A stretch of DNA of 43,700 nucleotides from Chitinophaga pinensis (GCA_945907065.1 CAMDSC010000020.1:1-43700), one strand, 5' to 3'; shown: positions 27,648 to 35,681, counted from the stretch's first letter. Notes: a model not told the origin generated them from the sequence alone. Numbers and translations: made by a program.

Positions 27648-29264
27648 TTAGGTTTGAATAACTCCCACGTTAAAAGTTGCAATTGGCGCATGATTGGCGG
27701 CTTCAATTCCCATAGAAATCCAATTTCTCGTTTCCAAAGGATCTATAATTGCATCCACCCACAAACGAGAAGCTGCATAGATAGCTGTTGTTTGCGAATT
27801 ATATCTATCTGTAATTTTATCTAGCAAAGCTTTTTCTTCTTCTGGAGTTACAGTTTCCAGCTTTGATTTTTCTAATTGAAGCAAAGTTTTGGCAGCCTGC
27901 TCGCCACCCATTACAGCTATTTTTGCAGTTGGCCAAGCTACTATTATTCTAGGGTCATACGCTTTTCCGCACATTGCATAATTACCTGCTCCATAACTGT
28001 TACTTAAAATGATTGTAAACTTAGGTACCGTGCTGTTACTCATAGCATTCACCATTTTTGCACCATCTTTAATAATTCCATTTTGCTCGCTTCGCGAACC
28101 GACCATAAAACCGGTAACATCCTGAAGAAAAACGAGAGGGATTTTTTTCTGATTACAGTTCATAATAAAGCGTGCTGCTTTATCAGCCGAGTCAGAATAT
28201 ATGGCTCCTCCAAATTGCATTTCGCCGCTTTTGGTTTTAACCACTTCACGATTATTAGCCACTATTCCAACAGCCCAACCATCAATGCGAGCATAACCAC
28301 ACAATATGGTTTGACCATATCCTTTTTTGTATTGTTCAAATTCTGAATTGTCAACCAATCGTTCAATAATCTCAATAGATTTATAGGTTTTAGCTTTATT
28401 ATCAGGAAGCAATCCATAAATTTCTTTTGGATCTTTTTTGGGCTTAACAGTTTCTTTTCTGTCAATACCTGCTGTTTCATAATGGCCAATTTTATCCATT
28501 ATATATTTAATTCTGTCAAGACACGATTTATCATCCGGAAAACGATCGTCAATGACTCCTGAAATTTCAGAATGAGTAACCGAACCTCCCAAAGTTTCAT
28601 TATCAATTATTTCACCAATAGCAGCTTGCACTAAGTAACTTCCTGCCAAAAATATCGAACCTGTTTTGTCTACAATTAATGCCTCATCACTCATAATTGG
28701 AAGATATGCGCCACCTGCGACACAACTACCCATAACAGCAGCTATCTGGGTAATACCCATACTGCTTAGTTTTGCATTATTTCTAAATATTCTCCCAAAA
28801 TGATCTTTATCTGCAAATATTTCATCCTGCATTGGTAAAAAAACTCCAGCACTATCTACCAAATATATAATAGGAAGTCTATTTTCCATAGCCATTTCCT
28901 GAAACCGAAGATTTTTTTTAGCTGCCATTGGAAACCATGCTCCAGCTTTTACTGTAGCATCGTTGGCCACAATTATACATTGCCGTCCTGCAATACGTGT
29001 AATTCCTCCTACAACTCCTCCAGCTGGGCAGCCACCATATTCTTCATACATTCCATGGGCTGCAAACAAACCTATTTCATAAAAGGGTGCATCCTTATCT
29101 TTTAGGTATTCGATTCTTTCACGGGCCAGCATTTTTCCTTTTTCTTTGTGTTTGGCCGCAGCCTTATCTCCACCTCCTTTTTCAATTTCAGCACCTTGCT
29201 TTCGAATTTGATTCCAAAACAGTTTCATACTGTCTTCGTTCCTGTTAAATTCTATATCATACAT
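27648..29264 (-). CDS. Acyl-CoA carboxylase carboxyltransferase (beta) subunit, methylcrotonyl-CoA type
   Basis: It moves carboxyl from biotin to an acyl-CoA. The 538-residue protein has both crotonase-like halves: AAVMGSCVAGGAYLPIMSDEA in the first and FLQDVTGFMVGSRSE plus SYGAGNYAMCGKAYDPR, WPTAKIAVMGGEQAA in the second. The second-half sequence is closer to 3-methylcrotonyl-CoA carboxylase (leucine breakdown) than to propionyl-CoA carboxylase, though I cannot exclude the latter. The biotin-carrying alpha subunit is not adjacent. ATG 29264 is chosen; a TTG at 29273 lies inside the promoter. Confidence 0.9.
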   Translation of the reverse strand: MYDIEFNRNEDSMKLFWNQIRKQGAEIEKGGGDKAAAKHKEKGKMLARERIEYLKDKDAPFYEIGLFAAHGMYEEYGGCPAGGVVGGITRIAGRQCIIVANDATVKAGAWFPMAAKKNLRFQEMAMENRLPIIYLVDSAGVFLPMQDEIFADKDHFGRIFRNNAKLSSMGITQIAAVMGSCVAGGAYLPIMSDEALIVDKTGSIFLAGSYLVQAAIGEIIDNETLGGSVTHSEISGVIDDRFPDDKSCLDRIKYIMDKIGHYETAGIDRKETVKPKKDPKEIYGLLPDNKAKTYKSIEIIERLVDNSEFEQYKKGYGQTILCGYARIDGWAVGIVANNREVVKTKSGEMQFGGAIYSDSADKAARFIMNCNQKKIPLVFLQDVTGFMVGSRSEQNGIIKDGAKMVNAMSNSTVPKFTIILSNSYGAGNYAMCGKAYDPRIIVAWPTAKIAVMGGEQAAKTLLQLEKSKLETVTPEEEKALLDKITDRYNSQTTAIYAASRLWVDAIIDPLETRNWISMGIEAANHAPIATFNVGVIQT

Positions 29265-29270
29265 TGGTGG

Positions 29271-29278
29271 CAAATTTA
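29271..29278 (-). promoter_or_regulatory. Promoter -7 element (TAAATTTG) of the carboxylase gene
   Basis: Exact TAnnTTTG on the minus strand followed by CC, 6 bp before the ATG. Divergent from the SRP RNA promoter about 50 bp away. Confidence 0.55.
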
Positions 29279-29328
29279 AGAATTAAACAAAACATGAATT
29301 TATAAACTTTAAAATTCAGAAAAAATAT

Positions 29329-29336
29329 TAGTTTTG
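29329..29336 (+). promoter_or_regulatory. Promoter -7 element (TAGTTTTG) of the SRP RNA gene
   Basis: Exact TAnnTTTG followed by C, placing transcription start at about 29341, right at the first base of the RNA stem. Confidence 0.6.
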
Positions 29337-29341
29337 CAGCG

Positions 29342-29427
29342 CAAGTCAGTACGACCAGCTCCCTTTTAATCCCCCAGGGCAGGAATGCAGCAAGGGTAGA
29401 AGGTTGTAGCGGTGCGATACTGACTTG
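29342..29427 (+). ncRNA. ffs: Signal recognition particle RNA, small bacterial type (4.5S)
   Basis: The ends pair (CAAGTCAGT at 29342 with ACTGACTTG at 29419), forming one long hairpin of about 86 nt. The apical part has the Ffh-binding consensus GGCAGGAATGCAGCAAGGGTAG split by loop positions, with the GGAA tetraloop-type apex and the asymmetric loop. T-rich sequence follows. It guides Ffh to signal sequences of membrane proteins. A promoter element sits 5 bp upstream. Confidence 0.93.
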
Positions 29428-29466
29428 TTTTGTTTCATGCAGGTTTCCATTTTCACTTCTAAAACC

Positions 29467-29474
29467 TATTTTTG
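29467..29474 (+). promoter_or_regulatory. Promoter (TATTTTTG) of pdhB
   Basis: Exact TAnnTTTG followed by C, 17 bp before the ATG. TTTC at 29444-29447 is 19 bp upstream and differs from the -33 box by one base. Confidence 0.6.
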
Positions 29475-29491
29475 CACACTCTTTTAAATAA

Positions 29492-30469
29492 ATGAAAACT
29501 CTACAATTTCGTGAAGCGCTTCGTGAAGCCATGGAAGAAGAAATGAGGCTTGACTCAAAAATTCTTTTAATAGGTGAGGAAGTAGCTGAATATAATGGTG
29601 CGTACAAAGTAAGCCAAGGAATGCTTGCTGAATTTGGAGCTAAGCGTGTGGTGGATACTCCAATTGCTGAATTAGGATTTGCAGGTATTGCTGTAGGGGC
29701 AGCTATGAATGGGCTGCGACCTATTGTGGAATTTATGACCTTTAATTTTTCATTGGTAGCCATAGACCAAGTTGTAAATGCTGCTGCCAAAATGTTGTCT
29801 ATGAGTGGTGGAAATTTTGGAATACCCATGGTTTTTAGAGGACCCACAGGAAGTGCAGGGCAATTAGGTGCTCAGCATTCACAAAGTTTTGAAAACTGGT
29901 ATGCCAACTGTCCAGGCTTAAAGGTGGTTGTACCTTCCAATCCTGCCGACGCCAAAGGCTTATTAAAATCTTCTATTCGTGATAATGACCCGGTAATTTT
30001 TATGGAATCGGAACAAATGTATGGCCTGAAAGGTGAAGTACCCGAAGGTGAATATTTAATCCCTATTGGAAAAGCGAAAGTTACAAAAGAAGGAACTGAT
30101 GTAACTATTGTTTCGTTTGGTAAAATGATGCGAGTGGTAGAACAAACCGTTTTAGAACTTGAAAAAAACGGAATAAGTGCCGAAGTAATTGACTTGCGGA
30201 CCGTGAGACCAATAGACTATACCACAATGTTAGAATCTGTAAAGAAAACAAACCGAATGGTAGTGGTAGAAGAAGCCTGGCCTTTGGCAAGTATTTCGGG
30301 TGAAATTGCCTATTGGATGCAAAAATATGCTTTTGACTATTTAGATGCTCCAGTGACTAGAGTAACAACTCGCGACACCCCTTTGCCTTATGCACCAACT
30401 TTGGTTGAAGTTTTTTTACCAAATGTAAAACGCATTATAGATGCGGTTAATTCAGTAGTGTATCGTTAA
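29492..30469 (+). CDS. pdhB: Pyruvate dehydrogenase E1 component, beta subunit
   Basis: The beta half of the alpha2beta2 E1 enzyme that decarboxylates pyruvate with thiamine diphosphate and acetylates lipoyl-E2. The 325-residue product has standard length and family motifs: LIGEEVAEYNGAYKVSQG, RVVDTPIAELGFAGIAVGAA (with the cofactor-activating Glu), PMVFRGPTGSAGQLGAQHSQS, and the C-terminal VVVEEAWPLASISGEIA and TTRDTPLPYAP. A branched-chain E1 beta is a possible alternative, but YKVSQG and the AEYNGAY region point to PDH. The alpha subunit gene is elsewhere, as often in Bacteroidota. Confidence 0.95.
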   Translation: MKTLQFREALREAMEEEMRLDSKILLIGEEVAEYNGAYKVSQGMLAEFGAKRVVDTPIAELGFAGIAVGAAMNGLRPIVEFMTFNFSLVAIDQVVNAAAKMLSMSGGNFGIPMVFRGPTGSAGQLGAQHSQSFENWYANCPGLKVVVPSNPADAKGLLKSSIRDNDPVIFMESEQMYGLKGEVPEGEYLIPIGKAKVTKEGTDVTIVSFGKMMRVVEQTVLELEKNGISAEVIDLRTVRPIDYTTMLESVKKTNRMVVVEEAWPLASISGEIAYWMQKYAFDYLDAPVTRVTTRDTPLPYAPTLVEVFLPNVKRIIDAVNSVVYR

Positions 30470-30508
30470 CTATATTTTCTTTAAACTTTTGGTTTTGCTA
30501 AAATTCCA

Positions 30509-30835
30509 ATGACACTTATTTTCCCCTTTTTATTTAAACAATTACCAGGAAAGACATATAAAGCAATGGCTCTTTGGCCTTTTATTTTAGTTAAAGAAAA
30601 AAGGTATTTAGAAGACCAAATTATTATGAATCATGAAAAAATTCATTTGGTGCAACAAAAGGAATTATTGATATTTCCTTTTTACATTATCTATTTTTGC
30701 GAATATATATTTTATAGAATTTATAACAATCATCATCAAGCTTACCTAAAGATCTCATTTGAAAAAGAAGCCTTTACGCATGATAATGATTTGAGCTATT
30801 TAAAGAATAGAAAGACTTGGGCCAATTTTAGATAA
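30509..30835 (+). CDS. Small membrane-associated protein with HExxH motif
   Basis: The 108-residue product has HEKIH at 42-46 and FEKEA at 84-88, with a membrane-like aromatic segment (about 54-70) between. HExxH plus a distal Glu is the zinc site of gluzincin-type peptidases, so a minimal metallopeptidase fold is possible. Similar short proteins occur in Bacteroidota but I know of no assigned function. It follows pdhB after 39 bp and may share its transcript. Whether it binds metal or cleaves anything is not shown by the sequence. Confidence 0.75.
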   Translation: MTLIFPFLFKQLPGKTYKAMALWPFILVKEKRYLEDQIIMNHEKIHLVQQKELLIFPFYIIYFCEYIFYRIYNNHHQAYLKISFEKEAFTHDNDLSYLKNRKTWANFR

Positions 30836-30867
30836 TTATAAATTTCGATTTTCTTATAAAAGATATA

Positions 30868-31149
30868 CTAATTCTTAACCTCTACAAGATAAACATCTTC
30901 ATCATCTCGTTTCATTAAATATTTTTCGCGAGCCAATTTTTCAAGATTATCAAAACTTCCTAGCAAATTTTCTCTTTGGACTTTAAGTAGTTCGTTTTGA
31001 TTAATGTATACTTTTTTCCGAGCCTCTAGCTGGTTTAATTCTTTATTGATTTTTCGTTGGGATAAGTAACTATTCTGATCAAAAAAAATCATCCAAATTC
31101 CAAATATCAATAGAGTAAGGATGTACTTGTTTTTTAGCAACTTTTTCAT
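30868..31149 (-). CDS. FtsB/DivIC-like septum formation protein
   Basis: The 93-residue protein has a short basic N-terminus, a membrane helix (about 9-26) and a periplasmic coiled coil with QNELLKVQRENLLGSFDNLEKLAREKYLMKRDDEDVYLVE. The EKLAREKYxMKxxxEDVYxV pattern is that of DivIC/FtsB, which joins FtsL and FtsQ in the divisome. The reading frame extends to 31188, but the ATG at 31149 (MKKLLKNKYIL) places the membrane helix as usual for the family. It is convergent with the HExxH gene. Confidence 0.88.
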   Translation of the reverse strand: MKKLLKNKYILTLLIFGIWMIFFDQNSYLSQRKINKELNQLEARKKVYINQNELLKVQRENLLGSFDNLEKLAREKYLMKRDDEDVYLVEVKN

Positions 31150-31222
31150 TTCATCAAAAATAAGAATTATTTTAAAACATACCGTCAAGTTGTATCCACA
31201 TTATGCCAAATGAAAACGACAG

Positions 31223-32368
31223 TTATTTAAAAGGATTTCTATTGCGCCAATCGTCTCCAATATTTTTAATAAACCAATTATTAAAGAAAGAAAAAGCGAG
31301 TGATGGTATTCCTTTTCGAAGATAAATATAATTATAAACTTCAATAGGCAATGCACCTAAGGACGATTTTGCTACCCTGGCTGTTCTGCCAAGTTCCAAT
31401 CTATTTGAATTGGCTGCTATAGCCAATTCTAACCCATCAAACAAAATATTAAAATACAAACAGAGTGATTCATTGTAAGTATAATCCAATCCTATAAAAT
31501 GGATTTCACTTGTATTATTTGCATAAAAAATATTTGTGCTAAAAGCGACCAATTGTTCATTAAAATAATATCCCTGAAAAATAAATGATTCTCCGTGTCT
31601 TTGTTTCATTTCTGAAAAATAAGCAGCATTTACGAACCCTATTCTTAAAGATTGTTTAAGTGCGACATTTAAATATAACGATTCAATTTTTGAAGCATTT
31701 TCTAAAATATCATCGAACGAAAACTCTTTTACAACCAATATCTCTCTTGCCTTTCTAATTTTAGTAAATCTCTGTTTGTATTTTTTACTAAGGCTATTTT
31801 TATACTCTTCTAAGGTTGTCCATTTGTTTTTAAGCTCTATTTCCATGGTAACATCATCATGGTAGGGTTTAAATTTTTCGGTAACCGAAAATAGATGTGG
31901 ACTATCTTTCAACAATATGCCACAGAATCGTTTGTTATCCTTGGATGATTTTATATAATCCGTCAAAATCTCAAAAACCAATTTATCATCTTTAGGGCTT
32001 TTGAAATAATACCCCGGAAAATGTATTCTGAATAAATTACCACAAACCAAGATATCGCTAAACTGTGAGTTTACACATTTCTTAAGCCACCCCAATCCTG
32101 GTTTATCTATCATAGTACCATCAAAATGGTTGGTTGTGATTTTTAAATGTTGCAAGTATAAAACCCCTACTAATACATTATTCTTATGCACCAACAGATA
32201 TTTAAAAACCATACTCTCAGGCTTGGAATTTTCAAGAACTTTTAAATTTTCACTCAACAAAGAATGATGAGGTGGTAATAATAAATTCCAAATATCTTTC
32301 ACATCAGCAATTCTGTCATGTTCAGTAATTGTAAGGTTGTTGCGAGAAGTATTGCAAAAAGAAATCAA
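31223..32368 (-). CDS. GNAT-like acyltransferase (FemAB/peptidogalycan type), TTG start
   Basis: The 381-residue protein has the layout of the two-domain GNAT proteins in the COG3146/FemAB group: KYKQRFTKIRKAREIL before the second domain, then FQGYYFNEQLVAFSTNIFY, EIHFIGLDYTYNESLCLYFNILFDGLELAI and a C-terminal LELGRTA. The substrate is unknown; it may act on lipids, peptides or cell-wall precursors. No ATG exists near the N-terminus: the frame opens after a TAG at 32396-32398 and the only usual start is TTG 32368. A promoter-like element is 22 bp upstream. Confidence 0.75.
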   Translation of the reverse strand: MISFCNTSRNNLTITEHDRIADVKDIWNLLLPPHHSLLSENLKVLENSKPESMVFKYLLVHKNNVLVGVLYLQHLKITTNHFDGTMIDKPGLGWLKKCVNSQFSDILVCGNLFRIHFPGYYFKSPKDDKLVFEILTDYIKSSKDNKRFCGILLKDSPHLFSVTEKFKPYHDDVTMEIELKNKWTTLEEYKNSLSKKYKQRFTKIRKAREILVVKEFSFDDILENASKIESLYLNVALKQSLRIGFVNAAYFSEMKQRHGESFIFQGYYFNEQLVAFSTNIFYANNTSEIHFIGLDYTYNESLCLYFNILFDGLELAIAANSNRLELGRTARVAKSSLGALPIEVYNYIYLRKGIPSLAFSFFNNWFIKNIGDDWRNRNPFK

Positions 32369-32390
32369 GTGCGTATTTTGTTTAATTATA

Positions 32391-32398
32391 CAAATCTA
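32391..32398 (-). promoter_or_regulatory. Promoter -7 element (TAGATTTG) of the GNAT-like gene
   Basis: Exact TAnnTTTG on the minus strand, 22 bp before the TTG start, with no -33 box. The rest of 32399-32560 is AT-rich; I see no gene or clear structure in it. Confidence 0.4.
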
Positions 32399-32565
32399 AG
32401 TGTCAAAAGTTTTTTCTTTTTTTTAAACTTAGACCAACATCGGGTTACAACCGCTCAAAATCAAAACAGAAAAAAATATGCAGAATATCCATTTTGTCAA
32501 AATATTAACTGACTAAACCAAAAAAATCCAATAAGTAATATCCTTTATGAGAAAGCATATAAAAA

Positions 32566-32596
32566 ACAAAACCCCTTGCTTTTGCAAAGGGTTTTA
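32566..32596 (-). terminator. Terminator of tRNA-Glu
   Basis: On the minus strand, stem AAAACCC-TTGC/GCAA-GGGTTTT with one mismatch and loop AAAA, followed by TTTTGTTTTTT. It is 12 bp after the tRNA 3' end. Confidence 0.85.
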
Positions 32597-32607
32597 TCAA
32601 TTTTCAG

Positions 32608-32679
32608 TAGTCCCTAGGGGAGTCGAACCCCTCTTACCAGGATGAAAACCTGGTGTCCTAACCGATAGACGAAGGGACC
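32608..32679 (-). tRNA. tRNA-Glu (anticodon TTC)
   Basis: The minus strand folds as a cloverleaf of 72 nt: acceptor GGTCCCT/AGGGACT (one G-T pair), D arm with GTCTATCGGTTAGGAC, anticodon stem CCAGG/CCTGG around TTTTCAT (anticodon TTC), and T arm AGGGG-TTCGACT-CCCCT. The 3' CCA is not encoded, as is usual in this phylum. The gene stands alone with its own promoter and terminator. Confidence 0.97.
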
Positions 32680-32695
32680 GTGTTTTAAAGGACTG

Positions 32696-32726
32696 CAAAA
32701 ATAATTTTTTTTTAATAAATTGCAAA
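32696..32726 (-). promoter_or_regulatory. Promoter of tRNA-Glu, full Bacteroidota consensus
   Basis: On the minus strand, TTTG (32723-32726), exactly 19 bp, then TATTTTTG (32696-32703) followed by C, 16 bp before the tRNA 5' end. Confidence 0.8.
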
Positions 32727-32849
32727 TACAAAATTCCTATTCATTCTAATTCACTAAAACACTTATTAAACATCTGATTTAATGACATTTAAATTGTATT
32801 AATAAAAAATTCAACTTACCTTATTTTTTTTAATTTCATCGAATTGATG

Positions 32850-32857
32850 TAAGTTTG
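32850..32857 (+). promoter_or_regulatory. Promoter -7 element (TAAGTTTG) of the GAPDH gene
   Basis: Exact TAnnTTTG, 23 bp before the ATG; only a T-run stands at the -33 position. Confidence 0.5.
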
Positions 32858-32880
32858 GGGTCTATTAAAAACAATTTTGA

Positions 32881-33867
32881 ATGAAAGTAGCAATTAATGG
32901 TTTTGGACGCATCGGGCGTCATTCTTTTAAATTTTTATTGGCCAATCCAAATATTGAGGTTGTGGCAATTAATGACCTCACAGACAATAAAACGTTAGCC
33001 CACTTATTAAAATATGATTCTATTCATGGTAGATTTAATGGTACTGTGGACTATAATGAAACACATTTAATAATTAATGGCAAAGAAATTTTAGCTCTAT
33101 CTGAAAGAAATCCAACCAATCTGCCCTGGGCCAAATTGGGGGTGGATGTTGTTTTAGAGTCAACTGGTTTTTTTACAGACAAAGAAAAAGCTATGGGACA
33201 TATAGCGGCCGGAGCTAGAAAAGTAGTTATTTCAGCACCAGGTACAGGTGATTTAAAAACAATAGTACTAGGAGTAAATGAAGAAATATTGGATGGCACC
33301 GAGCAGGTATTGTCTAATGCTTCATGTACTACGAACTGCCTGGCACCAATGGTAAAGATCCTTGATGAAAATTTTGGACTGGTACATGGATTTATGACTA
33401 CTGTTCACGCTTATACAGCTGACCAAAATCTTCATGATGCTCCGCACCGAGATCTGCGCAGAGCCAGAGCTGCGGCTTGCAGCATAATTCCTACTAGTAC
33501 AGGAGCTGCCAGAGCGGTTGAATTAGTATTACCTAACCTTAAAGGAAAATTAAACGGAACCTCAATGCGTGTTCCTGTTCCCGATGGATCAGTTACAGAT
33601 TTTACATGCATTGTTAAGAGAAATGTAACAGTTGAAGAAGTAAATGCTGCCTTTAAAAAAGAAGCTGAAGGGAAATTAAAAGGATTATTGGAATACAATA
33701 CTGATTCAATTGTTTCGGTTGATATTATTGGAAATACTCACTCTTGCATTTTAGATAGTGAACTTACTATGGTTATGGGAGGTAACATGGTAAAAGTAGT
33801 AGGTTGGTATGATAATGAAACAGGATACTCAGCTCGTGTTACCGACCTAATTAACAAAGTTGGCTAA
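32881..33867 (+). CDS. gap: Type I glyceraldehyde-3-phosphate dehydrogenase
   Basis: It oxidises glyceraldehyde 3-phosphate to 1,3-bisphosphoglycerate with NAD+. The 328-residue product starts MKVAINGFGRIGR (NAD-binding loop) and has the catalytic Cys149 in SNASCTTNCLAP, HAYTADQNLHDAPHRDLRRARAA, STGAARAVELVLPNLKGKLNG and WYDNETGYSARV near the end. It is a complete phosphorylating enzyme. Residue Asp34 region (NDLTD) fits NAD rather than NADP preference. It is probably monocistronic; yqgE follows after 74 bp with its own promoter-like motif. Confidence 0.98.
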   Translation: MKVAINGFGRIGRHSFKFLLANPNIEVVAINDLTDNKTLAHLLKYDSIHGRFNGTVDYNETHLIINGKEILALSERNPTNLPWAKLGVDVVLESTGFFTDKEKAMGHIAAGARKVVISAPGTGDLKTIVLGVNEEILDGTEQVLSNASCTTNCLAPMVKILDENFGLVHGFMTTVHAYTADQNLHDAPHRDLRRARAAACSIIPTSTGAARAVELVLPNLKGKLNGTSMRVPVPDGSVTDFTCIVKRNVTVEEVNAAFKKEAEGKLKGLLEYNTDSIVSVDIIGNTHSCILDSELTMVMGGNMVKVVGWYDNETGYSARVTDLINKVG

Positions 33868-33893
33868 TTCCTCAATTCAAAATCTTACGGTAA

Positions 33894-33901
33894 TATGTTT
33901 G
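33894..33901 (+). promoter_or_regulatory. Possible promoter -7 element (TATGTTTG) of yqgE
   Basis: Exact TAnnTTTG, 40 bp before the ATG, no -33 box. Confidence 0.35.
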
Positions 33902-33941
33902 ACCGATTAAATCTTCTTACTTTTTATACTTAATTAATCTC

Positions 33942-34487
33942 ATGGAACCTGGAAAAGGAAAATTGTTAATTTCAGAACCATTTATTAATGATCCTGCATT
34001 TGGTCGTTCGGTAATTCTTTTGGTTGAGAAAAATGAATTAGGTACAATAGGATTTGTATTAAACCATAAGCTGAATGTATCTGTTGCTAAAGTTGTTGAA
34101 ACAATACATATCAAAAATGAACTTTATCAAGGAGGACCTGTAGACCATGATTCGCTTCATTTTATATATCATGGAGATAAACCTTTGAGCAAGTCAATCA
34201 AAGTGATGAATCAACTATACTGGGGAGGGGATTTTGCCGAATTATCGGAAAAATTAGCAAATGGCGATATATTGCCAGAGAATATTCGATTTTATATTGG
34301 TTATTCAGGATGGGAGCCAGGGCAACTCGAATATGAAATAGATGAACAAACCTGGATGGTTGCACCTGCAGATATAAAAAGTGTATTTGAGTTAAGTGCC
34401 GATAATTTGTGGAAACACAGCATGAAATCTTTAGGTGGAGACTATGCTTTGCTGGCTAATTCACCGATTGACCCGCAGTTGAATTAA
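33942..34487 (+). CDS. yqgE: YqgE/AlgH family protein (DUF179)
   Basis: The 181-residue protein has the family features: GKLLISEPFINDPAFGRSVILL, GTIGFVLNHKL, YQGGPVD, LYWGGDF and FYIGYSGWEPGQLEYEI. The biochemical role of the family is not settled; AlgH was first described as affecting alginate regulation in Pseudomonas. Length is normal. It is convergent with kdsC, only 16 bp apart, with no clear terminator between them apart from AT-rich sequence. Confidence 0.93.
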   Translation: MEPGKGKLLISEPFINDPAFGRSVILLVEKNELGTIGFVLNHKLNVSVAKVVETIHIKNELYQGGPVDHDSLHFIYHGDKPLSKSIKVMNQLYWGGDFAELSEKLANGDILPENIRFYIGYSGWEPGQLEYEIDEQTWMVAPADIKSVFELSADNLWKHSMKSLGGDYALLANSPIDPQLN

Positions 34488-34503
34488 TTTTTTAAAAAAA
34501 TAT

Positions 34504-35019
34504 TTACCAAATTCCAATAGTATCCAAATCCCACTTTCCTTGGGCTCGCAATACTTTTTCAATTAATTCTCTTACACAGCCACCGCCACCGGGATAGCTG
34601 GAAACAAAATCACAGATTTCTTGAATATCGTGGGAAGCATCGGCAGGGCAGCATTTTAAACCTACCTGTTTTATTAAATTATAATCTGGTAAATCATCAC
34701 CCATATAGGCTATTTCATCCGCTTTTAAATTTTTATCAGAAATATAGCTTTTAAAAACAGGAAGTTTTTCATGTACCTTCATATAGATATCTTTAATACC
34801 TAAACCTTCCAATCTCTTGATTACTCCAGAAGAATTACCACCTGAAATAATACAAATTTTATAGCCCAACTTAACGGCTAATTGCATAGCAAAGCCATCC
34901 TTAATATTAAAACTGCGAAGCATATTTCCTTCATCAGTAACTAATACCTGACCATTAGTCATTACTCCGTCCACATCTAATATAAAAGTGGTTATTTCGT
35001 TGAGCATTTTATGATACAT
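34504..35019 (-). CDS. kdsC: KdsC-like HAD phosphatase (KDO 8-phosphate phosphatase family)
   Basis: The 171-residue product has HAD motif I DVDGVMTNG (nucleophile Asp15, acid/base Asp17), motif II in ISGGNSSG, a motif III Lys, and motif IV GDDLPD. No cap domain is present, as in KdsC tetramers. It likely releases phosphate from KDO 8-phosphate during LPS core synthesis; sialic-acid or N-acylneuraminate 9-phosphatases are close relatives, so the exact substrate is inferred. ATG 35007 is an alternative start. It is the last gene of the fdx-iscX-kdsC operon. Confidence 0.88.
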   Translation of the reverse strand: MYHKMLNEITTFILDVDGVMTNGQVLVTDEGNMLRSFNIKDGFAMQLAVKLGYKICIISGGNSSGVIKRLEGLGIKDIYMKVHEKLPVFKSYISDKNLKADEIAYMGDDLPDYNLIKQVGLKCCPADASHDIQEICDFVSSYPGGGGCVRELIEKVLRAQGKWDLDTIGIW

Positions 35020-35044
35020 TTTTTATAATCTTAATTTGTTATTT

Positions 35045-35287
35045 CTAATCTTGATTATCTCTCCATTCATACACCCATTGAGATTGTATCATTTCTAAAT
35101 GGCCTTCATTACATTCTTCACGCTTCCCTTTAAAATTAGGCAATTCCAAAACCCATTCAATTAGTTCAGTAAACCGAATCCTATATATTTGGCTTTCGCC
35201 AAACTCATTTCCAAACTTTTCATATAGGCCTATTGCTATATCTTCGTGGTCTTTCCAATAAACTGGTAGTTGAAATTTGTCAGTCAT
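35045..35287 (-). CDS. iscX: Fe-S cluster assembly protein IscX (YfhJ)
   Basis: The 80-residue product begins with a YWKDHEDIAIGLYEKF segment and ends with EMIQSQWVYEWRD, as IscX proteins do; the family is small (about 65-80 residues), acidic, and binds iron and the cysteine desulfurase IscS to tune cluster assembly. It lies 22 bp after fdx, the same pairing seen at the end of the isc operon of Proteobacteria. iscS, iscU, hscA and hscB are not here. Confidence 0.9.
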   Translation of the reverse strand: MTDKFQLPVYWKDHEDIAIGLYEKFGNEFGESQIYRIRFTELIEWVLELPNFKGKREECNEGHLEMIQSQWVYEWRDNQD

Positions 35288-35309
35288 ATAAATATATTAT
35301 TAAAAAATA

Positions 35310-35639
35310 TTAATGGCCCAAATGAACCGATTGATCTGGAACTGTAACCTCTACGTTTCCATTAATAATGCACTGGCAGGCTAATCTTGAATTTATTTTT
35401 GGGCTAACAGCTCGGTCAATAAAATCCTCTTCACTATCTGTTATTTCGGGCAAAGTATCCATACCTTCATTAATATAAACTTGGCAGGTACTGCATGCAC
35501 AAACGGCCCCACAATTATGATGCAAGGAAATATCATTATCCAATGCCGCATCCAATATAGAATCACCTTTTCTAACGTCGACTTCAATGGGGGGGGATTG
35601 ATCAAAAAAACTAAACTTTACTCTAAATGTATTTGCCAT
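35310..35639 (-). CDS. fdx: [2Fe-2S] ferredoxin, adrenodoxin type
   Basis: The 109-residue product has the cluster ligands Cys43, Cys49, Cys52 (C-x5-C-x2-C) and Cys88 in SRLACQ, the adrenodoxin-type arrangement used by Isc ferredoxin (Fdx). It supplies electrons for Fe-S cluster assembly. An extra Cys47 and Cys90 lie beside the ligands. It is the first gene of the operon with iscX and kdsC and has a full-consensus promoter. Confidence 0.93.
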   Translation of the reverse strand: MANTFRVKFSFFDQSPPIEVDVRKGDSILDAALDNDISLHHNCGAVCACSTCQVYINEGMDTLPEITDSEEDFIDRAVSPKINSRLACQCIINGNVEVTVPDQSVHLGH

Positions 35640-35650
35640 TATTAATGATG

Positions 35651-35681
35651 CAAAGGTAATTAAAAGCCACCTATACTCAAA
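35651..35681 (-). promoter_or_regulatory. Promoter of fdx-iscX-kdsC, full Bacteroidota consensus
   Basis: On the minus strand, TTTG (35678-35681), exactly 19 bp, TACCTTTG (35651-35658) followed by C, 11 bp before the fdx ATG. Confidence 0.8.

Noticed and set aside
29257-29847. Long minus-strand open frame of 196 codons across the SRP RNA gene and the start of pdhB
   Set aside because: It is antisense to pdhB and runs through the SRP RNA; the residues show no protein-like pattern and it has no promoter.
31192-31200. GTATCCACA as a DnaA box
   Set aside because: One isolated site with a mismatch, between the FtsB-like and GNAT-like genes; no cluster around it.
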